DNA of 64,000 bases from Bacteroidales bacterium (GCA_003141715.1 PLNF01000035.1:68498-132497); one strand, 5' to 3'; shown: positions 47,331 to 55,048, counted from the stretch's first letter. Numbers and translations are program-made. Notes: a model not told the origin generated them from the sequence alone.

Positions 47331-47799
47331 TTGCCACCAAGACACAAAGACACCAAGTAGCACCAAGGTATGTTTAAAGAAATTTCACAGGAAGAAGATC
47401 GGATTGGCAAAGAAATTGTCAATGCAGCTTTTCATGTTCACACGCAACTTGGTCCTGGATTATTAGAAAAAGTATATGAAGTCTGCTTTTGTTATGTTTT
47501 GGCACAGAAGGGATTTGAAATAAAAAGACAATTAGATATACCAATTGTATTTGAAGGATTAGTTTTCGAAGAAGGTTTAAGATTAGATGTCATGGTCAAC
47601 GATCTGGTCATTTGCGAACTTAAGGCTTTAGAGAATGTAAATCCAGTGTGGGAAGCACAGTTACTTAGCCATCTTAAATTAACAAACAAACGTTTAGGTT
47701 ATCTTATAAATTTTAATGTTCCTTTAATTAAAAATGGTATTAAAAGAATAGTGATTTAGTTCTTGGTGATTACTTTGTGTCTTGGTGTCTTTGTGGCAA
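47331..47799 (+). mobile_element. GxxExxY unit flanked by about 38-base inverted repeats
   Basis: TTGCCACCAAGACACAAAGA (from 47331) and the inverse of it ending at 47799 (read on the minus strand TTGCCACAAAGACACCAAGA) flank a single gene. The arms match over about 38 bases with a few C/A swaps and both border T-runs. The unit sits between the PqqD-like and kinase-like genes; removing it would leave an ordinary gap of about 50-60 bases. No transposase is present. It looks like a small non-autonomous or unusual element. Confidence 0.6.
47370..47759 (+). CDS. GxxExxY protein
   Basis: A 129-residue protein of the GxxExxY family (Iron-sulfur/PD-(D/E)xK-like nuclease fold by family description). 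FHVHTQLGPGLLEKVYEVCF holds the GxxExxY signature (GLLEKVY). DVMVNDLVICELKALENVNP has the D...E-x-K core of a nuclease fold, then AQLLSHLKLTNKRLGYLINF. Function is not established. The gene is bracketed by inverted repeats, suggesting it moves or is moved as a unit, and probably has nothing to do with the surrounding export cassette. Confidence 0.85.
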   Translation: MFKEISQEEDRIGKEIVNAAFHVHTQLGPGLLEKVYEVCFCYVLAQKGFEIKRQLDIPIVFEGLVFEEGLRLDVMVNDLVICELKALENVNPVWEAQLLSHLKLTNKRLGYLINFNVPLIKNGIKRIVI

Positions 47800-47827
47800 A
47801 AATCTAATACACAAATGCTTTAAAAAT

Positions 47828-48715
47828 ATGAGGAATTATAACTTAAATATTGCAGGATATAATATCGGGTTTGAAGCTTCAGCCAACGGACCTGAGCTTA
47901 AACCGTCGGCAAGATTCCTCAGAAATATCAACCCGAATAACTTATCGGATATCCTCATCCGGGTTCATTCAGAGCCCTTTAATCTGCCAAAAGGAGCTGA
48001 AAGGGTTTTCAGGGCTCCTTACGTTGAAGAGATAAATGGCATCCAGTTCAATAATGAGACAAACTTCTGGAGTGTCTGGAAATATCGCTCCGAACTTTTT
48101 ATCTGGACAATCTTCCCACTCTCTGTTTCAGAGAAAAATGCAGTATTGAAATTCTCACTTACATCGATGGAATGGGACCTCTGGATTTACGGTGCCCGGG
48201 ATGAGACAGATCCTTTTGAGTATCCCCTGGACGGACTGATACTATATTACCTGACAGTTATAAATGGGGATATAATGATCCATGCATCGGGAGTTAACAA
48301 TTCAGGACATGGTTATATCTTCAGCGGAGTGTCAGGAAAAGGGAAATCGACAATGGCAAAGCTCTGGGATAATTCCGGAGCTAAGGTCATCCACGATGAC
48401 AGGCTTATTTTAAGAAATTCAGGAGGTGGCTACAGGATGTTTAATACTCCGGTTTATAATAATGATGAACCTCGTGAATCAACCCTTAACAAGATTTTTA
48501 TTATTGAACATGGTCTTGAAAATATGCTGGTCCCGTTAAAAGGAGCCAATGCAGTGACACAGGTAATGGCGAACTGTATACAACATAACTGGGGGGCAGA
48601 CATCATCGCCAGGCTTCTTGGTTCTATTTCGATTATGTGCGGGACGATACCAACATCAAAGCTATTCTTCAAACCCGACAGAAGTGTAATTGACCTTATC
48701 CTCGACAATGAATAA
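47828..48715 (+). CDS. HPr-kinase/PEPCK-like P-loop protein of a RiPP-type cassette
   Basis: A 295-residue protein. The P-loop GVSGKGKST (about 167-175) and HDD (about 189-191) match HPr-kinase C domains (GxSGxGKST, then DD). The first half is unlike HPr kinase and similar to the kinases found in lasso-peptide and related clusters. IMIHASGVNNSGHGYIFSGV is the typical lead-in. It may phosphorylate a peptide or another small target. An in-frame ATG at 47777 would add residues coded by the flanking inverted repeat, so I use 47828 (MRNYNLNIAG). It overlaps the next gene by 8 bases. Confidence 0.8.
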   Translation: MRNYNLNIAGYNIGFEASANGPELKPSARFLRNINPNNLSDILIRVHSEPFNLPKGAERVFRAPYVEEINGIQFNNETNFWSVWKYRSELFIWTIFPLSVSEKNAVLKFSLTSMEWDLWIYGARDETDPFEYPLDGLILYYLTVINGDIMIHASGVNNSGHGYIFSGVSGKGKSTMAKLWDNSGAKVIHDDRLILRNSGGGYRMFNTPVYNNDEPRESTLNKIFIIEHGLENMLVPLKGANAVTQVMANCIQHNWGADIIARLLGSISIMCGTIPTSKLFFKPDRSVIDLILDNE

Positions 48716-49172
48716 CTGGCGGAACAATCATACGATTGTGAAAGATATCGGTCTCACTTTACTCGCCGAAGGAAAAACCATCAGGATAAAAGCTCACGGG
48801 TACAGTATGTATCCCTGCATTAAACCAGGTTCCCTGATACTGATCGAACCGTTGAATATCAAGGGGATGCCCCGCTCCGGAGAGATTATTGCAATTCGTA
48901 GAGAGAGCGGTCTTATCGTCCACCGTCTTTCTAAAATAATAAACAAGAATGGAGTTAAATGGTATATCGCAAGAGGAGACAGTAATGCATATGCCGATAA
49001 TCCGATTAAATTAGATAAAATAGCAGGACGGATAGTGCGAGCTGAATCCACGGGAGAAAACCCGGTTCCTGCTGATATCAGTATTAACACAAAACCAAAT
49101 TATTTTGTTAACAGGATAAGAGTGATAGGTTTGCTTTTATGGAAAAAATTAAACTATTCAGGGAATCTTTAA
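48708..49172 (+). CDS. S24/S26-family signal-peptidase-like protein
   Basis: A 154-residue protein with the serine motif GYSMYPCI (Ser about 33), IAIRRESGLIVHRLSKI and ARGDSNAYADNPI, the conserved boxes of S26 signal peptidases, here of the His-type (VHR) rather than the Lys-type. No N-terminal membrane helix is present; a hydrophobic stretch lies near the end (IRVIGLLLWKK). In this cassette it may cut a leader from the exported peptide. It starts within the previous stop (ATGAATAA) and overlaps the ABC gene by 34 bases. Confidence 0.82.
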   Translation: MNNWRNNHTIVKDIGLTLLAEGKTIRIKAHGYSMYPCIKPGSLILIEPLNIKGMPRSGEIIAIRRESGLIVHRLSKIINKNGVKWYIARGDSNAYADNPIKLDKIAGRIVRAESTGENPVPADISINTKPNYFVNRIRVIGLLLWKKLNYSGNL

Positions 49173-50923
49173 GGCTTGTCTGGAACAGCTCCCCGGGATG
49201 GACTTTCACAAATATTGTGATGTCTGTTCTGCGGAGTGTCTTCCCTCTAATGCTTATCTGGCTTCTGAAAGTAGTTATTGATGACATAACTAAAGCTGCC
49301 ACGGCAGCTCCCTCCAATCCGAACATAAATGTGCTCTGGCCGGTATTGGCAGTGGTTATAATCTGGTTTCTCGATGAAGCCTCATCTGATTTCAGCAATT
49401 ATGTCCGTAAAAAACAGGCATTGAAGCTTGAGGTCTATATGTATGGATTGTTGCATTCAAAGGCCATAAAACTGGACCTTATCAACTTTGAGCGTCCCGA
49501 ATATTTCGATTGCCTGTCACGCGCCTCACGGGAAGCCCCATGGCGCCCGAACAGCATCCTTAATAACCTGGTTTCAATGCTAAGAGGGCTTCTCTCTCTG
49601 TTACTTATGGCCGGACTTATCTTTACTCTTCACTGGACTCTTGCTTTACTTCTTCTTGTTGCAAATATTCCCGGAATATGGTTACGGCTCTATTATGCAG
49701 ATATCCTGTATAATTTTCAGAGGCAGCAAACTCCCGAAGCAAGAAAATCTGCATATTTTAACTGGCTGCTTACAGGTGACAGGCCTTCCAGGGAACTGAG
49801 GCTGTTCGGACTGGGAAATTATTTCATCAGCCTCTTCAGAAAGTCTTTCCTGAAGCAAAAAGAGGAAGAGATCAATATCATCCGAAGAAGAACACTGATA
49901 GAATTTGTTTCTAATCTTTTCAAAGCATCAGCTCTTTTAGTTTCCCTGTTGTTTATCGCACGCCAAACAATCAGCGGAAAACTTTCGCTTGGTCAAATGG
50001 CTATGTTCCTGCTTGCTTTCAGGCAGGGAATGATATATATTAAAGATCTGTTCAGTTCACTGGCAGGACTGTATGAAGATAGTCTCTTCATCGGCGACGC
50101 ATTTGAATTTCTGAATCTGAAAGAAAATGTCACAGCTGCTGAACCGGTAATTGTGCCATCTCCGCTAAAGAAAAAAATAGAGGTAGATAATCTGTCCTTC
50201 ACCTATCCGGGGAATAACTTCAGGACTATAAGTAATGTCTCATTTGAAATAAAAAAGGGAGAAATAATAGCTCTCGTCGGACCTAACGGTGCCGGGAAAA
50301 GCACTCTTGTGAGGCTGCTATGCAGACTTTATGATTCCGATTCGGGAAACATTAAATATGACGGCACGGATATCAGGAATATCGATCCTGAAGAGTACAG
50401 GAAACATTTTTCAGTTGTTTTTCAGGACTTTATGCTTTACAATCTTACAGCCGGAGAGAACATCCGGATGGGAAATATTGATGAAAAAAGTCCTGATGGC
50501 CGGATAAAAGCATCAGCAACAACTACCGGTGTTCATGAATTAATCGATAATCTGCCAAATGGTTATGAGACTGTTATCGGAAACCTGTTTGATGACAGCC
50601 GTGAACTCAGCTGGGGGGAGTGGCAGAAGATTGCCCTGGCAAGAGCTCTCTTCAGGGATGCTCCGGTACTGATCCTCGATGAGCCATCCAGCGCCCTGGA
50701 TGCTGGCACGGAATATGATATCTTCAGCCGGTTCAGGGAGATAGTTAAAGGCCGTACATCGATTCTTATAAGTCATCGGTTTACAAATGTCAGCCTGGCT
50801 GACAGGATAATTGTCCTCGATAAAGGGGCAATTGCTGAAACCGGTACGCATGATGAGCTTATGAAGAGAGGCGGAATCTATTTCACAATGTTTACAAGGC
50901 AGAGCAGCAGGTTTAACAAATGA
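49139..50923 (+). CDS. ABC exporter (fused permease-ATPase)
   Basis: A 594-residue half transporter. It has six membrane helices in the first 310 residues, then a nucleotide-binding domain with Walker A GPNGAGKST, Q-loop VVFQDFMLYNLTAGENIRMG, the signature LSWGEWQKIALARALF (LSGGQ changed to LSWGE), Walker B LILDEPSSALDA and ISHRFTNVSLADRI. The LSWGEWQ form is shared by exporters of lasso and related peptide clusters. No C39 domain is fused, unlike the exporter at 55467. Its stop overlaps the nucleotidyltransferase start by 4 bases. Confidence 0.9.
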   Translation: MEKIKLFRESLRLVWNSSPGWTFTNIVMSVLRSVFPLMLIWLLKVVIDDITKAATAAPSNPNINVLWPVLAVVIIWFLDEASSDFSNYVRKKQALKLEVYMYGLLHSKAIKLDLINFERPEYFDCLSRASREAPWRPNSILNNLVSMLRGLLSLLLMAGLIFTLHWTLALLLLVANIPGIWLRLYYADILYNFQRQQTPEARKSAYFNWLLTGDRPSRELRLFGLGNYFISLFRKSFLKQKEEEINIIRRRTLIEFVSNLFKASALLVSLLFIARQTISGKLSLGQMAMFLLAFRQGMIYIKDLFSSLAGLYEDSLFIGDAFEFLNLKENVTAAEPVIVPSPLKKKIEVDNLSFTYPGNNFRTISNVSFEIKKGEIIALVGPNGAGKSTLVRLLCRLYDSDSGNIKYDGTDIRNIDPEEYRKHFSVVFQDFMLYNLTAGENIRMGNIDEKSPDGRIKASATTTGVHELIDNLPNGYETVIGNLFDDSRELSWGEWQKIALARALFRDAPVLILDEPSSALDAGTEYDIFSRFREIVKGRTSILISHRFTNVSLADRIIVLDKGAIAETGTHDELMKRGGIYFTMFTRQSSRFNK

Positions 50924-52092
50924 AAAACAAAATTAAGATAAGGGATGAAGAGTACCTTCTGCTAGGATTATGCCGTCTTGAATTTAGTAATGAACAACTA
51001 AACAAAATCAGGTCACTTGTTGTTGTAATAACCGACTGGAACTATTTCAGGAACCTTGCCAATGAACATGGTGTGGCAGCGCTGGTCTGGCATAATCTTG
51101 AAAAACACTCTCTTTTCCCCGGAATACCTGAGGAGGTTGTTACTTATCTGCGAAGTACATTGATGATAAGCCTGAGCCGGAATACTTTCAATACCGAATC
51201 AATGGGTGAGGTTCTCCGGCTGCTGAATGCGGAGAATATCAAAACGGTTATTCTTAAGGGACTGGCACTTGAGAATTCCGTTTATGGCAGTTCGGGACTA
51301 CGGCAGATGTCAGATGTTGATATCCTGATTAACAGGGAAGAGTGCATCAAAGCAAGAAAGATCCTTATCAGTAACGGATATGAATCGCTTCCTGTAAAAT
51401 CATTTTTTCATAACCTTATAATTGGCTATTCCGGCAAACATCTTCCCTCGCTCATTAAGAGCGGGACTTCTGTTGAGATACACCATGAGCTTTTCGGTGG
51501 GAGAAAAAACTTACTGACCAAATTGCTGTACGATAGCAGCTATGAGGTTGAGTTAAAAGGAGAAAAAACCTGGTTTCCTCAGCCGCAGATCTTTTTTCTT
51601 TATCTCGTCAAGCATCTCTGGCTGCATGAGATGAATAATGAATCACAACTCAGGTTATACACTGATCTAATTGTTCTGATCGAAAAATATAATGATGAGA
51701 TATTAAATTATAATCTCCTTAAGTATGCCTCAAAGGCAGGTATGTCAGAGATACTTGCGTGGCATCTGGAGCCATTAAGAGATATGTGGAGCGTATCCTT
51801 TCCGGGATGGCTCAACGATTTTATTGATAAATGGCATAATCAGGATTTTATTAATAAGTTTTTTTTCTTCCTCAGGAGTCCGAAGGATAATCCGCCTGGT
51901 GATAAGGCAGGGTTTTATCGTCATATTTTAGGCGATATTCCCGGATTACATCGTAAGTTTCTGTATGTTTTAGGAGATCTTTTTCCATCTGTCAGTTTTA
52001 TGAAGAACCGTTACAAATGTAAAAGTACGTGGCGCGTGTTGCTTTATTATCCTCATAGATTAGGGAAGGTTTTGTGGTTGTTTAGGAAATGA
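50920..52092 (+). CDS. nucleotidyltransferase-like protein (NTP_transf_5 type)
   Basis: A 390-residue protein with the core TVILKGLALENSVYGSSGLR followed by QMSDVDILINREE. The GxxLxxxxY and DxD (SDVDIL) residues mark the uncharacterised nucleotidyltransferase family seen next to RiPP exporters and HPr-kinase-like genes. The C-terminal half is helical (FLYLVKHLWLHEM, then LYTDLIVLIEKY). It may modify the same target as the kinase-like protein. It ends the cassette. Confidence 0.8.
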   Translation: MKNKIKIRDEEYLLLGLCRLEFSNEQLNKIRSLVVVITDWNYFRNLANEHGVAALVWHNLEKHSLFPGIPEEVVTYLRSTLMISLSRNTFNTESMGEVLRLLNAENIKTVILKGLALENSVYGSSGLRQMSDVDILINREECIKARKILISNGYESLPVKSFFHNLIIGYSGKHLPSLIKSGTSVEIHHELFGGRKNLLTKLLYDSSYEVELKGEKTWFPQPQIFFLYLVKHLWLHEMNNESQLRLYTDLIVLIEKYNDEILNYNLLKYASKAGMSEILAWHLEPLRDMWSVSFPGWLNDFIDKWHNQDFINKFFFFLRSPKDNPPGDKAGFYRHILGDIPGLHRKFLYVLGDLFPSVSFMKNRYKCKSTWRVLLYYPHRLGKVLWLFRK

Positions 52093-52481
52093 ACTGATTC
52101 TTTACTGTTCATTTGGCTTCGCTCCGGTTCCGGGTTGCCTTCGCGCCACCGATTAGAAAACTTTGTACTAGGTATCTTACCCCCTCTGTCCCGCCGAAGC
52201 GGGACATCTCCCCCAATGGGGCGAAAACTTTCATTATGAATTTGGGATTTCAAGCGGTCTCAGAGAATTTTTCTAATGAACAGAAAATAAAGACAAAGAA
52301 AGTGACATATGTTTGTGGTGACACCCTATAAATCCTTTCTTAAAAATCAAGTTTTTTGTGGAAAATTGAATTATTTTCAAATAAAATGTAAAATAATTAC
52401 AAATATATTTGGCGAATTACCTCTTTTTTGTTTAATTTTATAACTGAAGTCACATTCAAGGCAATATTAATTCTGGCAATA
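52093..52481. other. 389-base gap after the cassette, with a family 2 repeat
   Basis: A family 2 repeat (CCCCCTCTGTCCCGCCGAAG, 52181-52225) lies in the first half. A 31-codon frame (52236-52331) follows. The remainder up to the HTH start is very AT-rich and probably carries its promoter, but no clear TAnnTTTG box is seen. Confidence 0.6.
52236..52331 (+). CDS. possible small ORF (31 residues)
   Basis: ATG at 52236 opens a 31-codon frame: MNLGFQAVSENFSNEQK at the start, KIKTKKVTYVCGDTL at the end. A basic middle, one Cys, then GD at the end recall a RiPP precursor, and it follows the PqqD/kinase cassette by 143 bases. No known precursor motif (double glycine, YxxP) is present. It may be chance. 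Confidence 0.25.
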   Translation: MNLGFQAVSENFSNEQKIKTKKVTYVCGDTL

Positions 52482-52691
52482 ATGAACAAGTTTCAGAAAG
52501 AGACTCTAAAGATGAGGTTACTAAAACTTGCGATGTTAAAGAGCACGGGGGCGCCTGCTGAACTGGCCTTAAGATTTGAGATTAGCGAACGAAGTGTAAA
52601 GAGGATTGTTAAAGAAATCCGGGAAGAGGGAACAGATCTCAGGTACAGTCAGTCGAGGCGATCATATGTAACAGACGAAGATTATCAATAA
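52482..52691 (+). CDS. small helix-turn-helix protein
   Basis: A 69-residue protein that is almost entirely one HTH domain: LAMLKSTGAPAELALRFEIS followed by ERSVKRIVKEIREEGTDLRY and SQSRRSYV. It is a relative of the 114-residue HTH protein at 55109 (compare TGTPEEFAQQLGISRTSLYE). Start ATG 52482 (MNKFQKETLK) is preferred to the open frame upstream. Such short HTH proteins occur with bacteriocin-type exporters in Bacteroidota. A palindrome starts at its stop codon. Confidence 0.7.
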   Translation: MNKFQKETLKMRLLKLAMLKSTGAPAELALRFEISERSVKRIVKEIREEGTDLRYSQSRRSYVTDEDYQ

Positions 52692-52708
52692 TATGTTGTA
52701 TAACATAT
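52691..52708. repeat. perfect palindrome at the HTH gene's 3' end
   Basis: ATATGTT-GTAT-AACATAT begins at the last base of the stop codon. It could be a binding site or a weak hairpin. A similar palindrome ends the paralogous gene at 55110. Confidence 0.7.
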
Positions 52709-52800
52709 CGATTATCTATTTTTCTGTCCCTGTGGTTTTTTAAACTTGTATTATAAAGTCATTGTCATTTAATTTAAGATGGGTTTTAATTTAGCTAATA

Positions 52801-52985
52801 TCAGCATCGGGAAGTGGTCAAGTCGCAGGATTTTTAGGAATTCCTGCCATTCAGCACTTTCCGGTTTCACAGGTCGTTCCTCGCTGCGTTTTTCGTGCTA
52901 TTAGTCTCGTTCTTTTGAACGACAGGTCGTCCTGACCGAGACCCCGCCCCGGGAGATTGCTGATTATCTTCCGGGGTTTTTTTTG
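52801..52985 (+). ncRNA. structured RNA candidate of unknown family
   Basis: In a 443-base gap, bases 52808-52864 fold as CGGGAAGTG/CACTTTCCGG around GCAGGA/TCCTGC. Next, GTCGTTC (52873-52879) pairs with GAACGAC (52917-52923), competing with GTCTCG/CGAGAC. Two direct copies of ACAGGTCGT-CCT lie at 52869 and 52922. A strong terminator closes it. No ORF and no known RNA (tmRNA, RNase P, SRP, 6S) is recognised. No clear promoter is seen. Confidence 0.4.
52947..52984 (+). terminator. strong rho-independent terminator
   Basis: CCCCGGGAGAT (52947-52957), 8-base loop, ATCTTCCGGGG (52966-52976), then eight T. The only rightward gene before it is the HTH gene, 255 bases upstream. Confidence 0.9.
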
Positions 52986-53134
52986 GGGGGGGTTATATAT
53001 TATTAACGATATAAACATTATTATTCAGATAGTACAAATATTATATGATACGAGTATTGCACTTTCATCGAAATGAAAACTAATAAGAATTCACCTCTTC
53101 TGAAGGGAGGCAAATGGGTAAAACTCAAAAATAA

Positions 53135-53494
53135 ATGAAAGGATTTGTCTATATAATGACAAATAACAATAATTCCGCCCTCAACACCGGAGTTACCAGT
53201 GATCTAAAGGAACGTATACTTCAGCATAAAACGAAAAAGTACGCGAATAGTTTCTCTGCAAAATATAACATATGCAAACTAGTCTATTTCGAAAGTTGCG
53301 AAACGATAAAGGAAGCCATAAAAAGAGAGAAACAAATTAAGGCGGGTAACAGAAATAAAAAAATTGAACTGATAAATGAGACGAACCCGGAATGGGATAA
53401 CTTAAATTTAATTCTGGATGGGAGTTTGGGATTGCCACGCCCTCCTTACCCGCCTTCGCCGAGGCTTCGGCGGGCACAGTCGGGCTCGCAATGA
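53135..53494 (+). CDS. GIY-YIG domain protein with a repeat-encoded tail
   Basis: A 119-residue protein whose first about 85 residues are a small GIY-YIG domain: GFVYIMTNNNNSALNTGVTS, then DLKERILQHK and FESCETIKEAIKREKQIKAG. In homologues the second motif is usually YTGVT; here Tyr is Asn (LNTGVT), which could remove activity. The tail from about residue 98 (LGLPRPPYPPSPRLRRAQSG) is coded by a family 1 repeat that starts at 53430 and replaced the original end. Confidence 0.8.
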   Translation: MKGFVYIMTNNNNSALNTGVTSDLKERILQHKTKKYANSFSAKYNICKLVYFESCETIKEAIKREKQIKAGNRNKKIELINETNPEWDNLNLILDGSLGLPRPPYPPSPRLRRAQSGSQ

Positions 53495-53585
53495 CACTGC
53501 AAGTAAGGTTAATTCTGGCTGGGAGCAGAACCGAGGTAAGTAAAATCCCCGGTCATTGCGAGGAGCGAAGCAACGAAGCAATCTC
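53430..53585. repeat. palindromic intergenic repeat, family 1, copy 2
   Basis: About 156 bases, from GATTGCCACGCCCTCC to AAGCAATCTC, with an extra internal stem (GCCTTCGCCGAGGCTTCGGC). It matches the copy at 23499-23636 at both ends and in the TCGGGCTCGCAATGAC / GGTCATTGCGAGGA arms. Its left part is read as the tail of the GIY-YIG protein. From its end to 53753 nothing else is seen except a short GCGGC-AGA-GCCGC stem near 53672. Confidence 0.8.
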
Positions 53586-53753
53586 ATGGAATAGCAAGAA
53601 ATTTAATTAAATAAGACCACATTGCAAATCGATATTTCCGTTGCTATGCACCTTTTTGATTTAATACTAAGCGGCAGAGCCGCGAAATATTTGTAGAAAT
53701 GAAATTATGGAATGAGAGCAGAGATGCAGAGCACCGTAATAAATAATCCTCTA

Positions 53754-54449
53754 TTACCGCGATAATACAAAACAATAAATGCTATTTATAAGTATATGTG
53801 AGGCAATACATAAATAAATGCCTTTTGCATACCTAACTCTTAAATAGCCCCAAAAACATCCTGAGAATATATAATTCATTATGAACAGAGGAAATAGATA
53901 GAAATACTTAATTTCTATATTATAGTTTGTCAGATGTAAAAATCCAAATAACAAGGCTTGAAAATAGAAAACCACTCGAAATTTTAAAGTGAAAAAGTCG
54001 ATTAATTTAATGAGGAAGAAGGAGTCTTCTCGAAGAAATAAAGAGAGAGAAAAATACAAAATTAGTGAAAGGGATATAGCTAAATAAACATTGGATATTA
54101 AACGTTTAAAGACCAGCAAAGAAATTAATATACTAAATGATATTACCAAATTAAATTTAGAACTCCGTAGGGGAAGTCTGAAGATTAACTCTTCAATTAT
54201 AGGGTAGAATAAGGAAATCTTCAATATATTAAATAAACTAAAATTTATTCCCTTTACAGATGGAAATAAATTAAAATATATTAGTGGCCCGCAAAAAAGT
54301 AGCCCTAAAATAATATCGCTTGCCAGAAGAATAAGAAATGATTTCCAGACCAGCTTTAAAAATGAAGAAAGTGATTTAATATCAAATTGTTTCTCAAGAC
54401 TAGGATTTTTGAGAAATATAATAAAATCACTAAAATCAATCATTTTCAA
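53754..54449 (-). CDS. CPBP-family intramembrane protease, probable immunity or processing protein
   Basis: A 231-residue, AT-rich gene for a protein with about seven membrane helices. Motif 1 IIEELIFRLPLR (EExxxR), motif 2 FGFLHLTNY and motif 3 ASHILINSIY are the CPBP (Abi) metalloprotease residues: paired Glu, Arg, and two His. In class II bacteriocin loci such proteins confer self-immunity; others trim prenylated proteins. It is the last gene of the leftward peptide-export operon, after the three precursor genes, the usual place for immunity. Confidence 0.8.
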   Translation of the reverse strand: MKMIDFSDFIIFLKNPSLEKQFDIKSLSSFLKLVWKSFLILLASDIILGLLFCGPLIYFNLFPSVKGINFSLFNILKISLFYPIIEELIFRLPLRSSKFNLVISFSILISLLVFKRLISNVYLAISLSLILYFSLSLFLREDSFFLIKLIDFFTLKFRVVFYFQALLFGFLHLTNYNIEIKYFYLFPLFIMNYIFSGCFWGYLRVRYAKGIYLCIASHILINSIYCFVLSR

Positions 54450-54495
54450 TTTGAAAATCGATTAATTGTAAAGTCTATGATACGAGATCTAATAT

Positions 54496-54527
54496 AGAGA
54501 AATGCAATTGAATAATTGCATTTCTCT
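54496..54527. terminator. perfect 14-base inverted repeat between precursor and protease genes
   Basis: AGAGAAATGCAATT (54496-54509), GAAT, AATTGCATTTCTCT (54514-54527). No long T-run follows on either strand, so it may be a partial terminator or an RNA-stabilising stem that keeps precursor mRNA levels above the protease. Confidence 0.6.
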
Positions 54528-54539
54528 AACATTAATTTA

Positions 54540-54680
54540 CTAAAGAAGCTCAAAGAGGGATCTTAAAAAAAAGAATTTTTTAAGACCACTTCCTATAGCA
54601 TATCCAACTTCATAAGCAACATTTACTCCTCCTGAAATTTGTACCATTTCAGATAATTCTAATTCTTTTAAATTTTCCAT
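54540..54680 (-). CDS. double-glycine-leader peptide precursor C (46 residues)
   Basis: Start ATG 54680, stop TAG 54540-54542. The leader is MENLKELELSEMVQISGG, with the LxELSxxEMxxIxGG pattern of C39-processed peptides. Predicted cleavage after residue 18 gives a 28-residue peptide, VNVAYEVGYAIGSGLKKFFF and onwards to LRSLFELL: glycine-spaced, hydrophobic, with a KK step and no Cys. Third of three adjacent precursors, 20 bases after precursor B. Confidence 0.75.
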   Translation of the reverse strand: MENLKELELSEMVQISGGVNVAYEVGYAIGSGLKKFFFLRSLFELL

Positions 54681-54700
54681 AATAAATATATTTAAATTTT

Positions 54701-54868
54701 TTATTGTGCATGTTGGCCATCAATCCCATCTTGCACTCCTTTGATCAAGGCAACAGCTGCTCCTACGGTAGCACCAATAATCAGTCCAAGATAATAACTG
54801 AAAGTTTTCCCTCCATCAATTGAAATCATTTCTTTTGATGTAAGTTCTATGACTCCAAACTTTTCCAT
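54701..54868 (-). CDS. double-glycine-leader peptide precursor B (55 residues)
   Basis: Start ATG 54868, stop TAA 54701-54703. Leader MEKFGVIELTSKEMISIDGG (20 residues) is a classic GG leader. The 35-residue product, KTFSYYLGLIIGATVGAAVA followed by LIKGVQDGIDGQHAQ, has a glycine-zipper helix (GxxxGxxxG) typical of pore-forming class II peptides. LIKGVQDG resembles LIEGIKDG of precursor A, so the two are related. No Cys. Confidence 0.85.
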   Translation of the reverse strand: MEKFGVIELTSKEMISIDGGKTFSYYLGLIIGATVGAAVALIKGVQDGIDGQHAQ

Positions 54869-54883
54869 AAATAAAATTTTTAA

Positions 54884-55048
54884 TTAAATTTTTATTGCTC
54901 TTTCATAACCGTCCTTTATTCCTTCAATTAGTTCAAGAACTTTTCCTCCTGAAGTCAAAAAGAGTGATATTATAGACTGAAACATACCACCATTAAACTC
55001 CTTTAGTTCATTCTCATTTAAATCAATTAAGCCGAATTTATTTCCCAT
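54884..55048 (-). CDS. double-glycine-leader peptide precursor A (54 residues)
   Basis: Start ATG 55048, stop TAA 54884-54886. Leader MGNKFGLIDLNENELKEFNG then G (21 residues), with the L-x-E-x-E-L pattern and GG end. Product of 33 residues, MFQSIISLFLTSGGKVLELI followed by EGIKDGYERAIKI: amphipathic, no Cys. First of three precursors, 60 bases after the HTH gene and 15 before precursor B. Confidence 0.85.
   Translation of the reverse strand: MGNKFGLIDLNENELKEFNGGMFQSIISLFLTSGGKVLELIEGIKDGYERAIKI

Noticed and set aside
47777-47827. Upstream Met for the HPr-kinase-like protein
   Set aside because: The extra residues are encoded by the right inverted repeat of the GxxExxY element.
52801-52880. 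Possible tRNA or SRP RNA in the structured region
   Set aside because: No T-loop GTTCGA-type sequence, no acceptor CCA, and no GGAAGCAGCC-type SRP signature.
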